Source: GCA-2737125 sp044336815
GTDB lineage: Bacteria; Actinomycetota; Actinomycetes; S36-B12
Length of the DNA: 49,099 nucleotides
Direction: 5' to 3'
NCBI GenBank assembly: GCA_044336815.1
Contig: JBIIOU010000002.1
Span: 1 to 49,099 of the forward strand
Shown: piece by piece, positions 33,440 through 41,762 of the stretch
Layout of the letters: every line of letters begins with the position of its first letter
How positions within the stretch are numbered: the first letter of the stretch is position 1
Translations under genes and position numbers: made by a program
The notes under the pieces: model-generated
What the model was told of the DNA's origin: nothing
The model's input: only the letters and a program-made list of their open reading frames with translations
Database searches by the model: none

Positions 33440-33516
33440 GGGAGATGTCTATCACCTATTTGTTATTTATTCAATAAAACCGGGTATAAATCAGCAGGTG
33501 TGCTTTAATACGGTAT
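33440..33516. promoter_or_regulatory. Divergent nar regulator-narK promoter region
   Basis: The 77-bp AT-rich stretch separates the two nar transcription units and must hold both promoters. A perfect palindrome TTTATT-C-AATAAA lies at 33466-33478. TATAAA at 33485-33490 is a candidate rightward -10. A weaker distal pair, CACCT (33453-33457) and AGGTG (33496-33500), brackets the palindrome symmetrically. No clear FNR/CRP box (TTGAT-N4-ATCAA) was seen. Confidence 0.6.
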
Positions 33517-34875
33517 ATGAAGCTAGAAGAGGCGCCAACCGGCAGAGTTAGCGTCTTAGTGATGTCGACTTTTGGCTTCACCTTGATGTTTGCGGTTTGG
33601 CTCATGTTCGGAGTGCTAGGCATCCCGATCCGCGACGAATTTGGGCTCACCGACGTGCAATTGGCGTGGGTGGTTGCAGTAGCAGTCTTAAATGGAGCCA
33701 TTTGGCGTTTGCCGGCGGGCATCGCCGCCGATAGATTCGGCGGCCGACGCGTTTTCATCGCCATGTTGCTAGTAACGGCTATCCCGGCCTTTCTAGTTTC
33801 AACGGCCACCTCGTATAGCCACCTCCTGTTCTACGCCTTCTTGGTCGGATTCGCTGGCAACTCATTTAGTGTCGGCATTGCTTGGGTTAGCGCTTGGTGG
33901 CCACAAAGGCAACAGGGTTTTGCACTCGGTGTTTTCGGGGCTGGAAACGTAGGAGCCTCGGTCACGAAGTTGATCGGGCCAGTTCTGATTGCAGCAATTC
34001 CAGCTGCCGGGTTCCTCGATGGCCTAGTGCCAGGAGGCTGGCGTTTTGTTCCGTTCTTGTACATGATTTTGTTACTGGCTTCGGCGGTGGCAACTTGGGT
34101 TTGGACTCCTCATCGCGAAATCCGGCCAGGCCAGGGAAGATCGATTGGTTCGATGCTCATACCCTTGCGGCAGCTGCGCGTATGGCGATTTAGCTTTTAT
34201 TACGTGGTGGTATTTGGCGCATACGTCGCTTTGGCCGCGTGGCTACCAAAGTATTACGTTGATGTTTATGGAATGCCCCTAAGCCAGGCCGCGCTGCTAA
34301 CGGCACTGTTCATCTTCCCGGCGTCCTTGTTACGACCATTTGGTGGCTATCTGGCTGACAAAGTCGGAGCCCGCAGAATGATGTACGCCACGTTCGTAGT
34401 CATTTTGTTAGCATCCGGCGTATTGATGATGCCGTACGGCTACATCGTGCTTTCAATGCCGAATGGTGCGCAAAACTCGGTGCTGCCTTGGGACGTCGGT
34501 ACGGTACTTTTCACCTTCCTCGTATTCGCAATTGGGTGCGCGATGGGCCTTGGCAAAGCCGCGGTATATAAGTACATTCCCGAATACTTTCCCGAGGATG
34601 TTGGTGCTGTCGGTGGGCTGGTGGGTTCACTGGGCGCACTAGGGGGGTTCTTCCTCCCACTGCTTTTTGCCTATACGGGTGCCATGACCGGCTTCCCACA
34701 ATCGACATTCTTTGTAATTTTCGTCGTTTCATTAATTGCGACCGCTTGGATGCACTTCACCGTCGTCAAGATGCTCCACCACGCGAGCCCAACTCTTGCG
34801 AACAAATTCGAGCACGAAGTCCAATCCCTAGATGAACATGAAACTATGCTGGAAGAAAGCGGGGTAAATCGATGA
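33517..34875 (+). CDS. narK: NarK1-type nitrate transporter (MFS)
   Basis: This is a twelve-helix major facilitator of the nitrate/nitrite porter family, 452 residues. The nitrate signature in helix 5 reads GFAGNSFSVGIAWVSAWWPQ then RQQGFALGVFGAGNVGASVT, the pattern of the NarK1 (proton-coupled uptake) group. ADRFGGRRVF after helix 2 is the MFS loop motif. The start ATG 33517 has no strong ribosome binding site, and translation may begin on a short leader. It ends in an ATGA overlap with the second transporter. Confidence 0.9.
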   Translation: MKLEEAPTGRVSVLVMSTFGFTLMFAVWLMFGVLGIPIRDEFGLTDVQLAWVVAVAVLNGAIWRLPAGIAADRFGGRRVFIAMLLVTAIPAFLVSTATSYSHLLFYAFLVGFAGNSFSVGIAWVSAWWPQRQQGFALGVFGAGNVGASVTKLIGPVLIAAIPAAGFLDGLVPGGWRFVPFLYMILLLASAVATWVWTPHREIRPGQGRSIGSMLIPLRQLRVWRFSFYYVVVFGAYVALAAWLPKYYVDVYGMPLSQAALLTALFIFPASLLRPFGGYLADKVGARRMMYATFVVILLASGVLMMPYGYIVLSMPNGAQNSVLPWDVGTVLFTFLVFAIGCAMGLGKAAVYKYIPEYFPEDVGAVGGLVGSLGALGGFFLPLLFAYTGAMTGFPQSTFFVIFVVSLIATAWMHFTVVKMLHHASPTLANKFEHEVQSLDEHETMLEESGVNR

Positions 34876-36203
34876 CTGTGACCTCCGCGAAGGATAGAGG
34901 AGCCGACTGGCTGCCTACCTGGAGTACTGATGACATAAATGAGTGGGATAGCGGTCGAGCTTGGCGCACGCTTTGGATTACCACCGGAAACCTCACGCTG
35001 GCCTTCATCACCTGGTTTCTTGTATCAGCCATCGCGCCGAAACTCAACAGTGTCGGGTTCAATCTAAGTGTTGCTCAGTTGTATTGGCTGGCCGCGATGC
35101 CCGGGCTAGCCGGTGGCACCTTGCGGCTTGTCTGGACATTTCTCCCACCAATTGTTGGAACTCGTAAGTTGGTTACCTTCACCACGATTCTCTTCGTCAT
35201 CCCACTTATCGGCTGGGCACTTGCGGTCCAGAATCCGAATACTCCATACGTGGTATTGCTATTCCTCGGGATTTTGGCGGGCATAGGTGGTGGTGCCTTC
35301 TCAGGGTTCATGCCAAGCACTTCATATTTCTTCCCACGCGAAAAGCAGGGCACTGCACTAGGCATCCAGGCTGGGATCGGGAACTTCGGCGTGAGCATCG
35401 TCCAATTCGTTACACCTTGGATAATTGGCATTGGATTAGTTGGCGCCTCGCAGATAATGGTTAATAAGGATACGGGAGCAGAGCGCGATGTCTGGTTCCA
35501 GAATGCCGGATATATTTGGGTGCCCTTCGTACTGGTAGGTACTGCGGCAGCTTGGTTTCTACTGCGAAGTGTGCCGGTTCAGGCTAGAGGGATTCGCGAA
35601 CAATTTGATATTTTCCACAATAAACACACTTGGATTATGACGTACTTATATGTAATTACATTTGGTACTTTCTCAGGTTTGGCGGCAGCCTTTGGTCTGA
35701 TGATTAACAACATTTACGGAAGCGCCAAGTTCGGGGCAGAAGGTATTGACGCTCTGAAGTACGCATTTCTTGGAGCGCTCGTTGGGTCAGCGGCCCGAGT
35801 AATTGCTGGGCCGATAGCTGACCGAGTCGGTGGGGGCAAACTGACCGTCATCTCCACTATCGGGATTTCATTGGGAGCGGTTTTTACCCTGGGTCAACTA
35901 AATCCAACTTCAGCAGCGGAGTTCCCAACTTTCCTTGCGGGGATGTTGGTCATCTTCTTTTTCGCAGGTGTTGGCAATGCAAGTACCTTCAAACAGATAC
36001 CAATGATTTTCGAGAAGCGACAGGCCGGGAGCGTCATCGGGTGGACGTCGGCAATCGCTGCATACGGTCCATTTGGTTTCGGCATCCTGCTTGCCTCAAT
36101 TTCTCCTACTATTTTCTTCAGCCTCGGGGTGATATTCGGCCTGATCGCCGCCGTCGTAGCCTGGTGGTACTACGTCAGGCCAGGTGCCGAAAGGCCTTGC
36201 TAG
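34872..36203 (+). CDS. NarK2-type nitrate/nitrite antiporter (MFS)
   Basis: This is the second nitrate/nitrite porter, 443 residues, co-translated with the first. The helix 5 signature GGGAFSGFMPSTSYFFPREK and then QGTALGIQAGIGNFGVSIVQ with FVTPWIIG fits the NarK2 group that exchanges external nitrate for internal nitrite. A hydrophilic N-terminal extension (about 1-35) precedes the first helix. The pair NarK1-NarK2 next to narGHJI would let the cell start uptake with protons and then run exchange. Substrate direction is inferred from family. Confidence 0.9.
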   Translation: MTVTSAKDRGADWLPTWSTDDINEWDSGRAWRTLWITTGNLTLAFITWFLVSAIAPKLNSVGFNLSVAQLYWLAAMPGLAGGTLRLVWTFLPPIVGTRKLVTFTTILFVIPLIGWALAVQNPNTPYVVLLFLGILAGIGGGAFSGFMPSTSYFFPREKQGTALGIQAGIGNFGVSIVQFVTPWIIGIGLVGASQIMVNKDTGAERDVWFQNAGYIWVPFVLVGTAAAWFLLRSVPVQARGIREQFDIFHNKHTWIMTYLYVITFGTFSGLAAAFGLMINNIYGSAKFGAEGIDALKYAFLGALVGSAARVIAGPIADRVGGGKLTVISTIGISLGAVFTLGQLNPTSAAEFPTFLAGMLVIFFFAGVGNASTFKQIPMIFEKRQAGSVIGWTSAIAAYGPFGFGILLASISPTIFFSLGVIFGLIAAVVAWWYYVRPGAERPC

Positions 36204-36303
36204 GCCAGTCTTGGCTTAACCACCTGTACACCAACATGTAACTTCCTGTACCCTTCGTGGCTAGTGCGCGTTCAATTGCGGCAGGACAATTAGAGGTGGG
36301 CGA
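36204..36303 (+). promoter_or_regulatory. Intergenic region before the envelope module
   Basis: This 100-bp gap contains no gene. GAGGTGGG at about 36293-36300 is the ribosome binding site of the following small gene. No convincing terminator for the narK pair and no clear promoter boxes were recognised. Confidence 0.35.
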
Positions 36304-36474
36304 ATGCTGGAGATCGTGGGCTACATAGATGCTGGCTCGGGTTCGTACCTATTGGCGGCCATTGCTAGTGGCGCGGCAGGCACCTGGTTCTTTCTGCGGT
36401 CAAAGTTTGCAGATTTGCGGGGCCGCGGTTCGAAGAACGCTGAGCAGACTCCCGACAGCACACTCTCCGAGTAG
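36304..36474 (+). CDS. Small membrane protein with YIDAGSGSYLL motif
   Basis: A 56-residue gene starts at ATG 36304 with GAGGTGGG just upstream. It begins MLEIVGYIDAGSGSYLLAAI, has one hydrophobic helix (about 13-31), then a basic stretch (RSKFADLRGRG) and a polar tail. Small proteins with a YIDxGSGSYL start are often found beside membrane sulfatase-fold phosphotransferases and methyltransferases; the molecular role is not known. The stop overlaps the start of the next gene (TAGTG), so it is part of the same operon. It is easily missed because of its size. Confidence 0.78.
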   Translation: MLEIVGYIDAGSGSYLLAAIASGAAGTWFFLRSKFADLRGRGSKNAEQTPDSTLSE

Positions 36475-37931
36475 TGCCCGCAGTACCCACGGGGTCGACG
36501 AGTTTTCGCGATCCCGAGAATGCCGCCTTCTTTCACGAAGGTACTTGGTATCGCATCGCCGGGCCTTCATCGTCTCAAGCTTTGAGCCTACTGCGCGGGT
36601 CACCGCTGTATGGGGCATTGGTGAGCGATGGATCAATACTTTCGTATGAGAGCGCAGCTGCCGAATTAGCACTAGACGTTTTGCACGCTTACAGCGCGAA
36701 GTCAGGGCGCCAGCCACATAGCGCTGCTGAGGTCTTTAGCGTCGAGACCGCCCCGCTAATCACTTACCCATGGGAGTGGCCCAACTCGCTCCTCGAAGCG
36801 GCAGCCAAGTTGACATTGTCCTTACGAATGCAACTCCTAGAAGTGGGACTCGACCTAAAGGATGCGTCGGCGTTCAATGTTCAGTTCGTCGGGATGAAGC
36901 CGGTATTCATTGATATAGGTTCAATAGAGATGTGGCGACCGAATCCATCCTGGAATGCATCGCGGCAGTTCATCGAGAATTTCATCAATCCGCTCGCAGT
37001 CGGATCAGGTGAGCATGTAACCGCAGCCGATGCTTGGGAGTTGTCAAGGCACCGAGGTCTTAAGTCGAGCGCTGCTCGGCAACTTCTACCCCGGAGTAAG
37101 CGCCGAAGTTTTTCATTGCGACTATTGCAAGCGACGACGAGGCCGGTCGCAGCCAATGCGCCCAGCGAGACTGAATTTGCTGAAAGGGCCGCGCGCAATA
37201 AGGATTTGGCGCTAAAAGCCACACAGGGTTTGACCCGCAGGCTGCTAAAGCAGGTGACGAAATTACATAGCACCGCCCACCGCACCACCTGGGTTGACTA
37301 CGGCACTCGCGAGCACTACGGCAGTGATGACTTAGTACGAAAGTCAGATTTCGCCGCAGATTTCGTGAAGGCTGCACCGGGGCGGGGTGAGCTAGTACTT
37401 GATGTCGGCGGTAACGATGGGTTTACCGCGGCCCACCTTGTCCGTAACACCGATGCAAATGTCGTAGTTCTTGATGCGGATGCCGGTGCACTTGATGTGC
37501 TTCACGCGGGTATCTCAACAACCCCGGATCTAGTCGGTCGGGTAACGCCGATACTTGGTGACATCACCAATTTGATGCCGGCCACCGGCCTTCTGGACGC
37601 TGAGTTTTCGGCCTTCATCGAGCGCGTTCACCCAACTGCGATCACCTGCCAAGCAGTACTCCACCATGTAGTAATTACCCAGGGCACACCAATGGGTTTT
37701 GCGGTCGATGCACTCGCCCGTTTCGGTGCTCCGGTTCAGATCGAGTTCGCAAACGAAGAAGATGCGAAGGTAAAAATCCTGCTTGCGCAGATCCCTAACT
37801 GGCAGGGTGAGTATTCAACCGACGCGCTACTTGAGGCGCTTAGGGCGAGATTCGCTGATGTCGAGGTCGTTGGCACTACCTCCCCAACCCGCGTTGTCGT
37901 TAATGCTTGGAATCAACTGGATCTGCAGTGA
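36474..37931 (+). CDS. Kinase-like / SAM-dependent methyltransferase fusion protein
   Basis: The C-terminal half (about 290-485) is a class I methyltransferase: VLDVGGNDGFTAAHLVRN is the SAM-binding loop, and VVVLDADAGALDVL the acidic second strand. The N-terminal half (about 15-220) is different. LKDASAFNVQF (Asp130, Asn135) and VFIDIGS (Asp147) resemble the D-x4-N and DFG-like elements of small-molecule kinases, but the catalytic His/Lys are not obvious. The target is unknown. Operon position between a small membrane protein and a membrane sulfatase-fold enzyme suggests modification of an envelope glycopolymer. Start GTG 36474; GTGA overlap at the end. Confidence 0.72.
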   Translation: MPAVPTGSTSFRDPENAAFFHEGTWYRIAGPSSSQALSLLRGSPLYGALVSDGSILSYESAAAELALDVLHAYSAKSGRQPHSAAEVFSVETAPLITYPWEWPNSLLEAAAKLTLSLRMQLLEVGLDLKDASAFNVQFVGMKPVFIDIGSIEMWRPNPSWNASRQFIENFINPLAVGSGEHVTAADAWELSRHRGLKSSAARQLLPRSKRRSFSLRLLQATTRPVAANAPSETEFAERAARNKDLALKATQGLTRRLLKQVTKLHSTAHRTTWVDYGTREHYGSDDLVRKSDFAADFVKAAPGRGELVLDVGGNDGFTAAHLVRNTDANVVVLDADAGALDVLHAGISTTPDLVGRVTPILGDITNLMPATGLLDAEFSAFIERVHPTAITCQAVLHHVVITQGTPMGFAVDALARFGAPVQIEFANEEDAKVKILLAQIPNWQGEYSTDALLEALRARFADVEVVGTTSPTRVVVNAWNQLDLQ

Positions 37932-39970
37932 GCGCAGCGCGGCATTCAGTAAGTTCTTGGATAGGGGACCGTCGCAATAACAGCCCTCGCGATATCGCAG
38001 CCTGGCTGGTTGCGCCATTCATTTTGGTGGTGGTGATACCAGCCAACGAAAAAATCGCGAGCAATGCGGTGTTCTTCGCCGCACATAGTGTCTCGCCGAT
38101 TACCTGGCTCGCGGTGCTCGCTGTGTTCCTTGTTGTCCTTTGGCTTGTTCTTTCCGTCATATTGAATCTTGTTAGAAAAAAAACTACGCCTCTGGCTTTT
38201 GACTACGTGGCTTCAATCCTGATGTTCTTGACAACTTGGTTCCTTGCCGGCAATCTGGGATCGCGTTTATTTAGCTCGAGCGCACCCATCCTCGGGCTGC
38301 TGCTTGGCTTGCTGATTGCGGCACTACTCACCCAACTTTCCCGTCGCATCATGATGGGCAAGGCCCTAGTGATATTTGCCGCGGTTGCCGCATTCTTCCC
38401 GGTAGTCATGAGCCTAACCGTGGGCAGTGATGCGTCGGCAGCCGAACTCACTTTCAAGGATTCGGATGCTCGGCCAAACATCATCTGGGTGATATCGGAC
38501 GAGTTGCAGTACCCACTGGCATTTGATGAACAAGGCTTAGTGCGAAAGGAACTTCCAAACCTCGCCAAGTTACAAGAGTCAGCGACAACCTACACCCACG
38601 CCTACGCGACTGCGAATTACACCGATTACGCCGTGCCATCGCAACTTGCTGGTATTTCGGATGTGGCAGGTGAAGGTGAAGAGCGCATGGAAAAGGTGCG
38701 AAGTAGCATCGGGATTGTGCCGAGCTTGGCGGCGAAGTACTCGGTGGTGATGCAATCACCGATTTACCACTTTGAATGCGATAACACCGCCTGTGCCAGC
38801 GCAGGCTCGGATCAAGACTCGAATATTTTTGTTCGCTACTTGAGCTTTGTTAAGGACACCGCCGCGGTGGCTGGGCGCACGGCATTGGCACCACCGTTTT
38901 CGAATGCATTTCCCTCACTCGATGGTAAATGGCGTGATTTCTGGAGTGGTGGCGATGAGTTTGGTGACAACGCTGACGGTAACTCTGTCCAAAAGGTAAT
39001 TGACGGCATAGGCCGCGCCCACTCAGGCAATCCGAACAGCCCGCTATTCGCTTTTTGGCACAGCATTCGTACCCACGCTCCTTGGTCGGTTGATCGTGAG
39101 GGCAAGGAGATATATCCCTCCCGCCTCCCAGTTGTCGAGGGTGCGCACATGGTTGGAAGCGACGAAAATGGCCTCTATACGTCGCCGGAATTGCAATCAA
39201 TGGAACGAAGGCTTTACGCGAACGCAGCGGTTGACTTCGATCGCCAACTGGGTGAACTTTTGGACACCCTTAAATCAGACGGACTATTTGAGAACACGAT
39301 GATCATCATCACGGCTGATCATGGCGCCGGGATGACCGTCTCCCGTGATCGACGTCTGGGGGATACCGACGAACAGTTATGGACTGAAGTTGCGCACGTG
39401 CCGCTATTGATTAAAGCCCCAAATCAAATAACTGCCACGACTGTCTCCGAACCCCGCTCGACCGGGCAAATTGCCCAGACAGTAGTCGATGCGGCGCTCG
39501 CCACGACCGCGAAGGAATTTATTTTGTCACCAGACTTGGGCCAGGCACCAAAAACCGGACCAGTCTTTACGACAGTTGCATACGGTGGGGTTATGACACC
39601 ATGGGTGTATTCGGGCCAATCGGAGCCGTCACCTTGGTTAGCCGAAGACTTGTCACCACCCAATGCGGAACATCCATTCTCGATTGGCATCGACCCCGCA
39701 CTAATTAACGCGCCGGTACCGGCTGGGTGGAATGAATTGGCTAATGCCGCAATTGATGCACTACCTGGTGAGTCAGACCAGCAATTGCTCGTGGTGGATC
39801 GACCTACGGGCTCGTGCGCGATCGGCCAACACGTCGGCTTAGTGAGTTCAAATGGCATAGTCATCGGCTCGGTATTGTGGGAGCAAGGCAGACAGGCCAC
39901 CGGGCCAACCACCCGTGGATGGGCGATTGTGCCGCGAGCAGATGATTACTCGGTGTGGTGTGCTAACTAA
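37928..39970 (+). CDS. Membrane sulfatase-fold (LTA-synthase/phosphoethanolamine-transferase-like) protein
   Basis: Start GTG 37928 overlaps the previous stop and gives 680 residues. Four or five hydrophobic helices occupy about 20-185. The extracellular alkaline-phosphatase-fold domain begins with PNIIWVISDELQYPLAFDEQ (metal Asp), followed by a Thr in the nucleophile region (ANYTDYAVPSQLAG), a later HSIRTHAPW, and ITADHGAGM with the metal-binding Asp-His. This is the layout of lipoteichoic acid synthases and phospho-group transferases rather than soluble arylsulfatases. No Cys/Ser formylglycine motif (C/S-x-P-x-R) is seen. Probably transfers a polar group onto an envelope polymer; the substrate is unknown. 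Confidence 0.75.
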   Translation: MSAARHSVSSWIGDRRNNSPRDIAAWLVAPFILVVVIPANEKIASNAVFFAAHSVSPITWLAVLAVFLVVLWLVLSVILNLVRKKTTPLAFDYVASILMFLTTWFLAGNLGSRLFSSSAPILGLLLGLLIAALLTQLSRRIMMGKALVIFAAVAAFFPVVMSLTVGSDASAAELTFKDSDARPNIIWVISDELQYPLAFDEQGLVRKELPNLAKLQESATTYTHAYATANYTDYAVPSQLAGISDVAGEGEERMEKVRSSIGIVPSLAAKYSVVMQSPIYHFECDNTACASAGSDQDSNIFVRYLSFVKDTAAVAGRTALAPPFSNAFPSLDGKWRDFWSGGDEFGDNADGNSVQKVIDGIGRAHSGNPNSPLFAFWHSIRTHAPWSVDREGKEIYPSRLPVVEGAHMVGSDENGLYTSPELQSMERRLYANAAVDFDRQLGELLDTLKSDGLFENTMIIITADHGAGMTVSRDRRLGDTDEQLWTEVAHVPLLIKAPNQITATTVSEPRSTGQIAQTVVDAALATTAKEFILSPDLGQAPKTGPVFTTVAYGGVMTPWVYSGQSEPSPWLAEDLSPPNAEHPFSIGIDPALINAPVPAGWNELANAAIDALPGESDQQLLVVDRPTGSCAIGQHVGLVSSNGIVIGSVLWEQGRQATGPTTRGWAIVPRADDYSVWCAN

Positions 39971-39991
39971 GATCAACGAAATGGAAATCAG

Positions 39992-40765
39992 ATGAATACT
40001 CAGACCGAGACCACCTGGCCGGCCAATGTGCGCACCTTGGCCGTAGACATTGGCGGCTCTGGCATCAAAGCTTCGGTGTTGAGTGCGAAAGGTGAGATGG
40101 TCGTAGATCGGGTGCGCCTTGACACCCCCTACCCGTGCCCACCGGCGACCTTGGTTTCGACCATTGAGCAAGTTGTCAGCGGGATGGGCGATGTTCAGCG
40201 GGCCTCGGTTGGTTTTCCAGGCTTGGTGCGTGGTGGCCGTGTTGTTGAAGTACCGTCACTCTCGCGCCGCAAGTATGACGGTGATGCCGACCCGGACTTA
40301 GCAGCTTCGTGGTCAGGATTTGATCTAGGTGGCGCCTTAGCCAAAGTCTTCGGGGTGCCGACCAAGGTGGTAAACGATGCTGACATGCAAGGGTGCGCTG
40401 TAGTTGCAGGTGGGGGCCTGGAGTTCGTAATGACTTTAGGTACTGGAGTCGGAACGGCCCTGTTTTATAACTCGAAGTTATTGCCCCATCTTGAACTTTC
40501 GCACGGTATGTATTCAAAGAAGTTGACGATTGACAAGGCGTTGGGCAATGTGGAGCGCAAGAGTGCCGGAAACAAGAAGTGGGAAGATCGGGTTCACAGG
40601 TGCGTCGAGATATTCGCCGAGATGCTGTGGTTTGACCACATTTATATCGGCGGCGGTAACGCACAATTGCTGAACGAAAAAGCTTTCGGGCCCAAGGCGA
40701 GCATCATTGCGAATTCAGCCGGCATCATCGGCGGGGTCCGTGTCTGGGAACTAGATCAGCGGTAA
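39992..40765 (+). CDS. ppgK: Polyphosphate glucokinase (ROK family)
   Basis: PpgK phosphorylates glucose using polyphosphate or ATP. The N-terminal phosphate-binding motif is LAVDIGGSGIKASVLS. Further motifs are VGFPGLVRGGRV, VVNDADMQGCAVV and the second phosphate loop TLGTGVGTALF, followed by LPHLELSH, the pattern of the actinobacterial polyphosphate-using subgroup. At 257 residues it is normal. The start ATG 39992 is 21 bases after the preceding gene with only a weak ribosome binding site. ATP versus polyphosphate preference is inferred from family. Confidence 0.92.
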   Translation: MNTQTETTWPANVRTLAVDIGGSGIKASVLSAKGEMVVDRVRLDTPYPCPPATLVSTIEQVVSGMGDVQRASVGFPGLVRGGRVVEVPSLSRRKYDGDADPDLAASWSGFDLGGALAKVFGVPTKVVNDADMQGCAVVAGGGLEFVMTLGTGVGTALFYNSKLLPHLELSHGMYSKKLTIDKALGNVERKSAGNKKWEDRVHRCVEIFAEMLWFDHIYIGGGNAQLLNEKAFGPKASIIANSAGIIGGVRVWELDQR

Positions 40766-40999
40766 TCCGCGCGCACATCCGTCGGGAGTACGAGGAGAAG
40801 AGCCCGTCCACGAGCATCCCGAGAATCTCGCACAAGCCAGTTAACTAGTGAGAGGTTTTCTCTAGCCTCTCGCAAAGCTCATTAAGGAGGTACCGTTCTT
40901 AGAATAGGGTAGAAGTATTCTGTTTCAAGAACTGCTTCGTTACTTTAAATATGGCGGCTAGCCCTCCCGGCTTTCAACCAGATAGATGGGAAATAGAAG
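40766..40999 (+). promoter_or_regulatory. ppgK-lipoprotein intergenic region
   Basis: No gene is seen in this 234-bp stretch. It holds a palindrome CGAGA-A-TCTCG (40820-40830), a stem GAGAGG/CCTCTC (40850-40855/40866-40871) and a nested inverted repeat GTTCTT...AAGAAC (40895-40900/40927-40932) with AGAAT/ATTCT inside. An orphan GGAGG at 40886-40890 has no useful start after it. The region probably contains a terminator for ppgK and a promoter for the lipoprotein. Confidence 0.4.
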
Positions 41000-41650
41000 A
41001 TGAGAGTGCAACTTCCAAAGGCAATTTTCTTGGCCTTTGCAATGTCCACGCTTGTGGTCAGTGCGTGCAGTTCGGGGTCCTCGGAGTCTGCAAGCCCAGT
41101 GGCAACCACACCAGCAGCGGAGTCTGCAGAAGAAGTTCAGACCCCAGGGGACTACAAGATTGGTGACACCGGTCCCGGTGGTGGGATCGTGTTTTTTGAC
41201 GCGGGCTCCGTGCAGCCGTGGGGTCGGTATTTGGAGGCAGGGCCGCAACTCGCTCCCACCGAGTGGTGCGGTGAGGATTGGGAATTGGACATCCCAGGAA
41301 CGATGACAACGATCGGGTCGGGTGCGGCGAATACGAAACTGATGGCGGATGCCTGTAAGGCAGGTGCCGCTACTTCAGTGATTGAGTTTGATGGAGGTGG
41401 GAAGACCGATTGGTTCTTGCCCTCCAAAGATGAACTTAACGTGGTGTACGAACAGCGAGAAACTATTGGTGGGTTTGGGGTTGGCAACGACGGGAGTTCC
41501 TTTGATGCCTATTGGAGTTCCACGCAGAGCGATGCGGGCACCACGGGGTTCACGGACGTCGTTTGGACCCAGTACTTCGACGGTGGCGAGCAGCAGGGGA
41601 ATGACTGTAAGTGCAACTTTTATGGCGTTCTTCCGGTCCGGGCTTTTTAG
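41000..41650 (+). CDS. Secreted lipoprotein with Lcl/DUF1566-like domain
   Basis: The N terminus has a basic start, a hydrophobic stretch and a lipobox ending VVSAC (Cys about residue 24), so it should be a lipid-anchored surface protein. A Ser/Ala/Glu-rich linker is followed by a domain beginning IGDTGPGGGIVFFDAG and containing GGGKTDWFLPSKDELNVVYE, FDAYWSSTQ and a C-terminal GVLPVRAF. This is the pattern of the DUF1566/Lcl family of secreted C-type-lectin-like domains. Function is unknown. It lies just outside the left boundary of the tRNA-flanked segment. Confidence 0.8.
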   Translation: MRVQLPKAIFLAFAMSTLVVSACSSGSSESASPVATTPAAESAEEVQTPGDYKIGDTGPGGGIVFFDAGSVQPWGRYLEAGPQLAPTEWCGEDWELDIPGTMTTIGSGAANTKLMADACKAGAATSVIEFDGGGKTDWFLPSKDELNVVYEQRETIGGFGVGNDGSSFDAYWSSTQSDAGTTGFTDVVWTQYFDGGEQQGNDCKCNFYGVLPVRAF

Positions 41651-41718
41651 CCTTTCATCACTTCACCTATTTATCACTTCAGGTATGCGGCTGGCTTGCT
41701 TCGGGATGCGTTGTTTGC

Positions 41719-41762
41719 GGTGGCCAGGGACGGGGTCGAACCGTCGACCTTCCGAGTTTCAG
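41719..41762 (-). repeat. Displaced 3' part of tRNA-Phe (att-like direct repeat, left copy)
   Basis: These 44 bases are identical to 46025-46068, which is the part of the intact tRNA-Phe gene running from the anticodon loop through the T arm to CC of the 3' end. Here the 5' half is missing: the five bases that should pair in the anticodon stem read CCCAT instead of TCCGA, and the terminal A of CCA is G. It therefore cannot form a tRNA. Its position downstream of the tRNA 3' end, 4306 bp away, is what tRNA-targeted integration leaves behind. Confidence 0.92.

Noticed and set aside
33440..33516. Classical FNR/CRP box in the nar promoter
   Set aside because: No TTGAT-N4-ATCAA-like sequence is present; the palindrome found has a different sequence and spacing.
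41000..41650. Lipoprotein gene as part of the tRNA-bounded island
   Set aside because: It lies wholly to the left of the left repeat, so it belongs to the flanking chromosome unless an older boundary exists.
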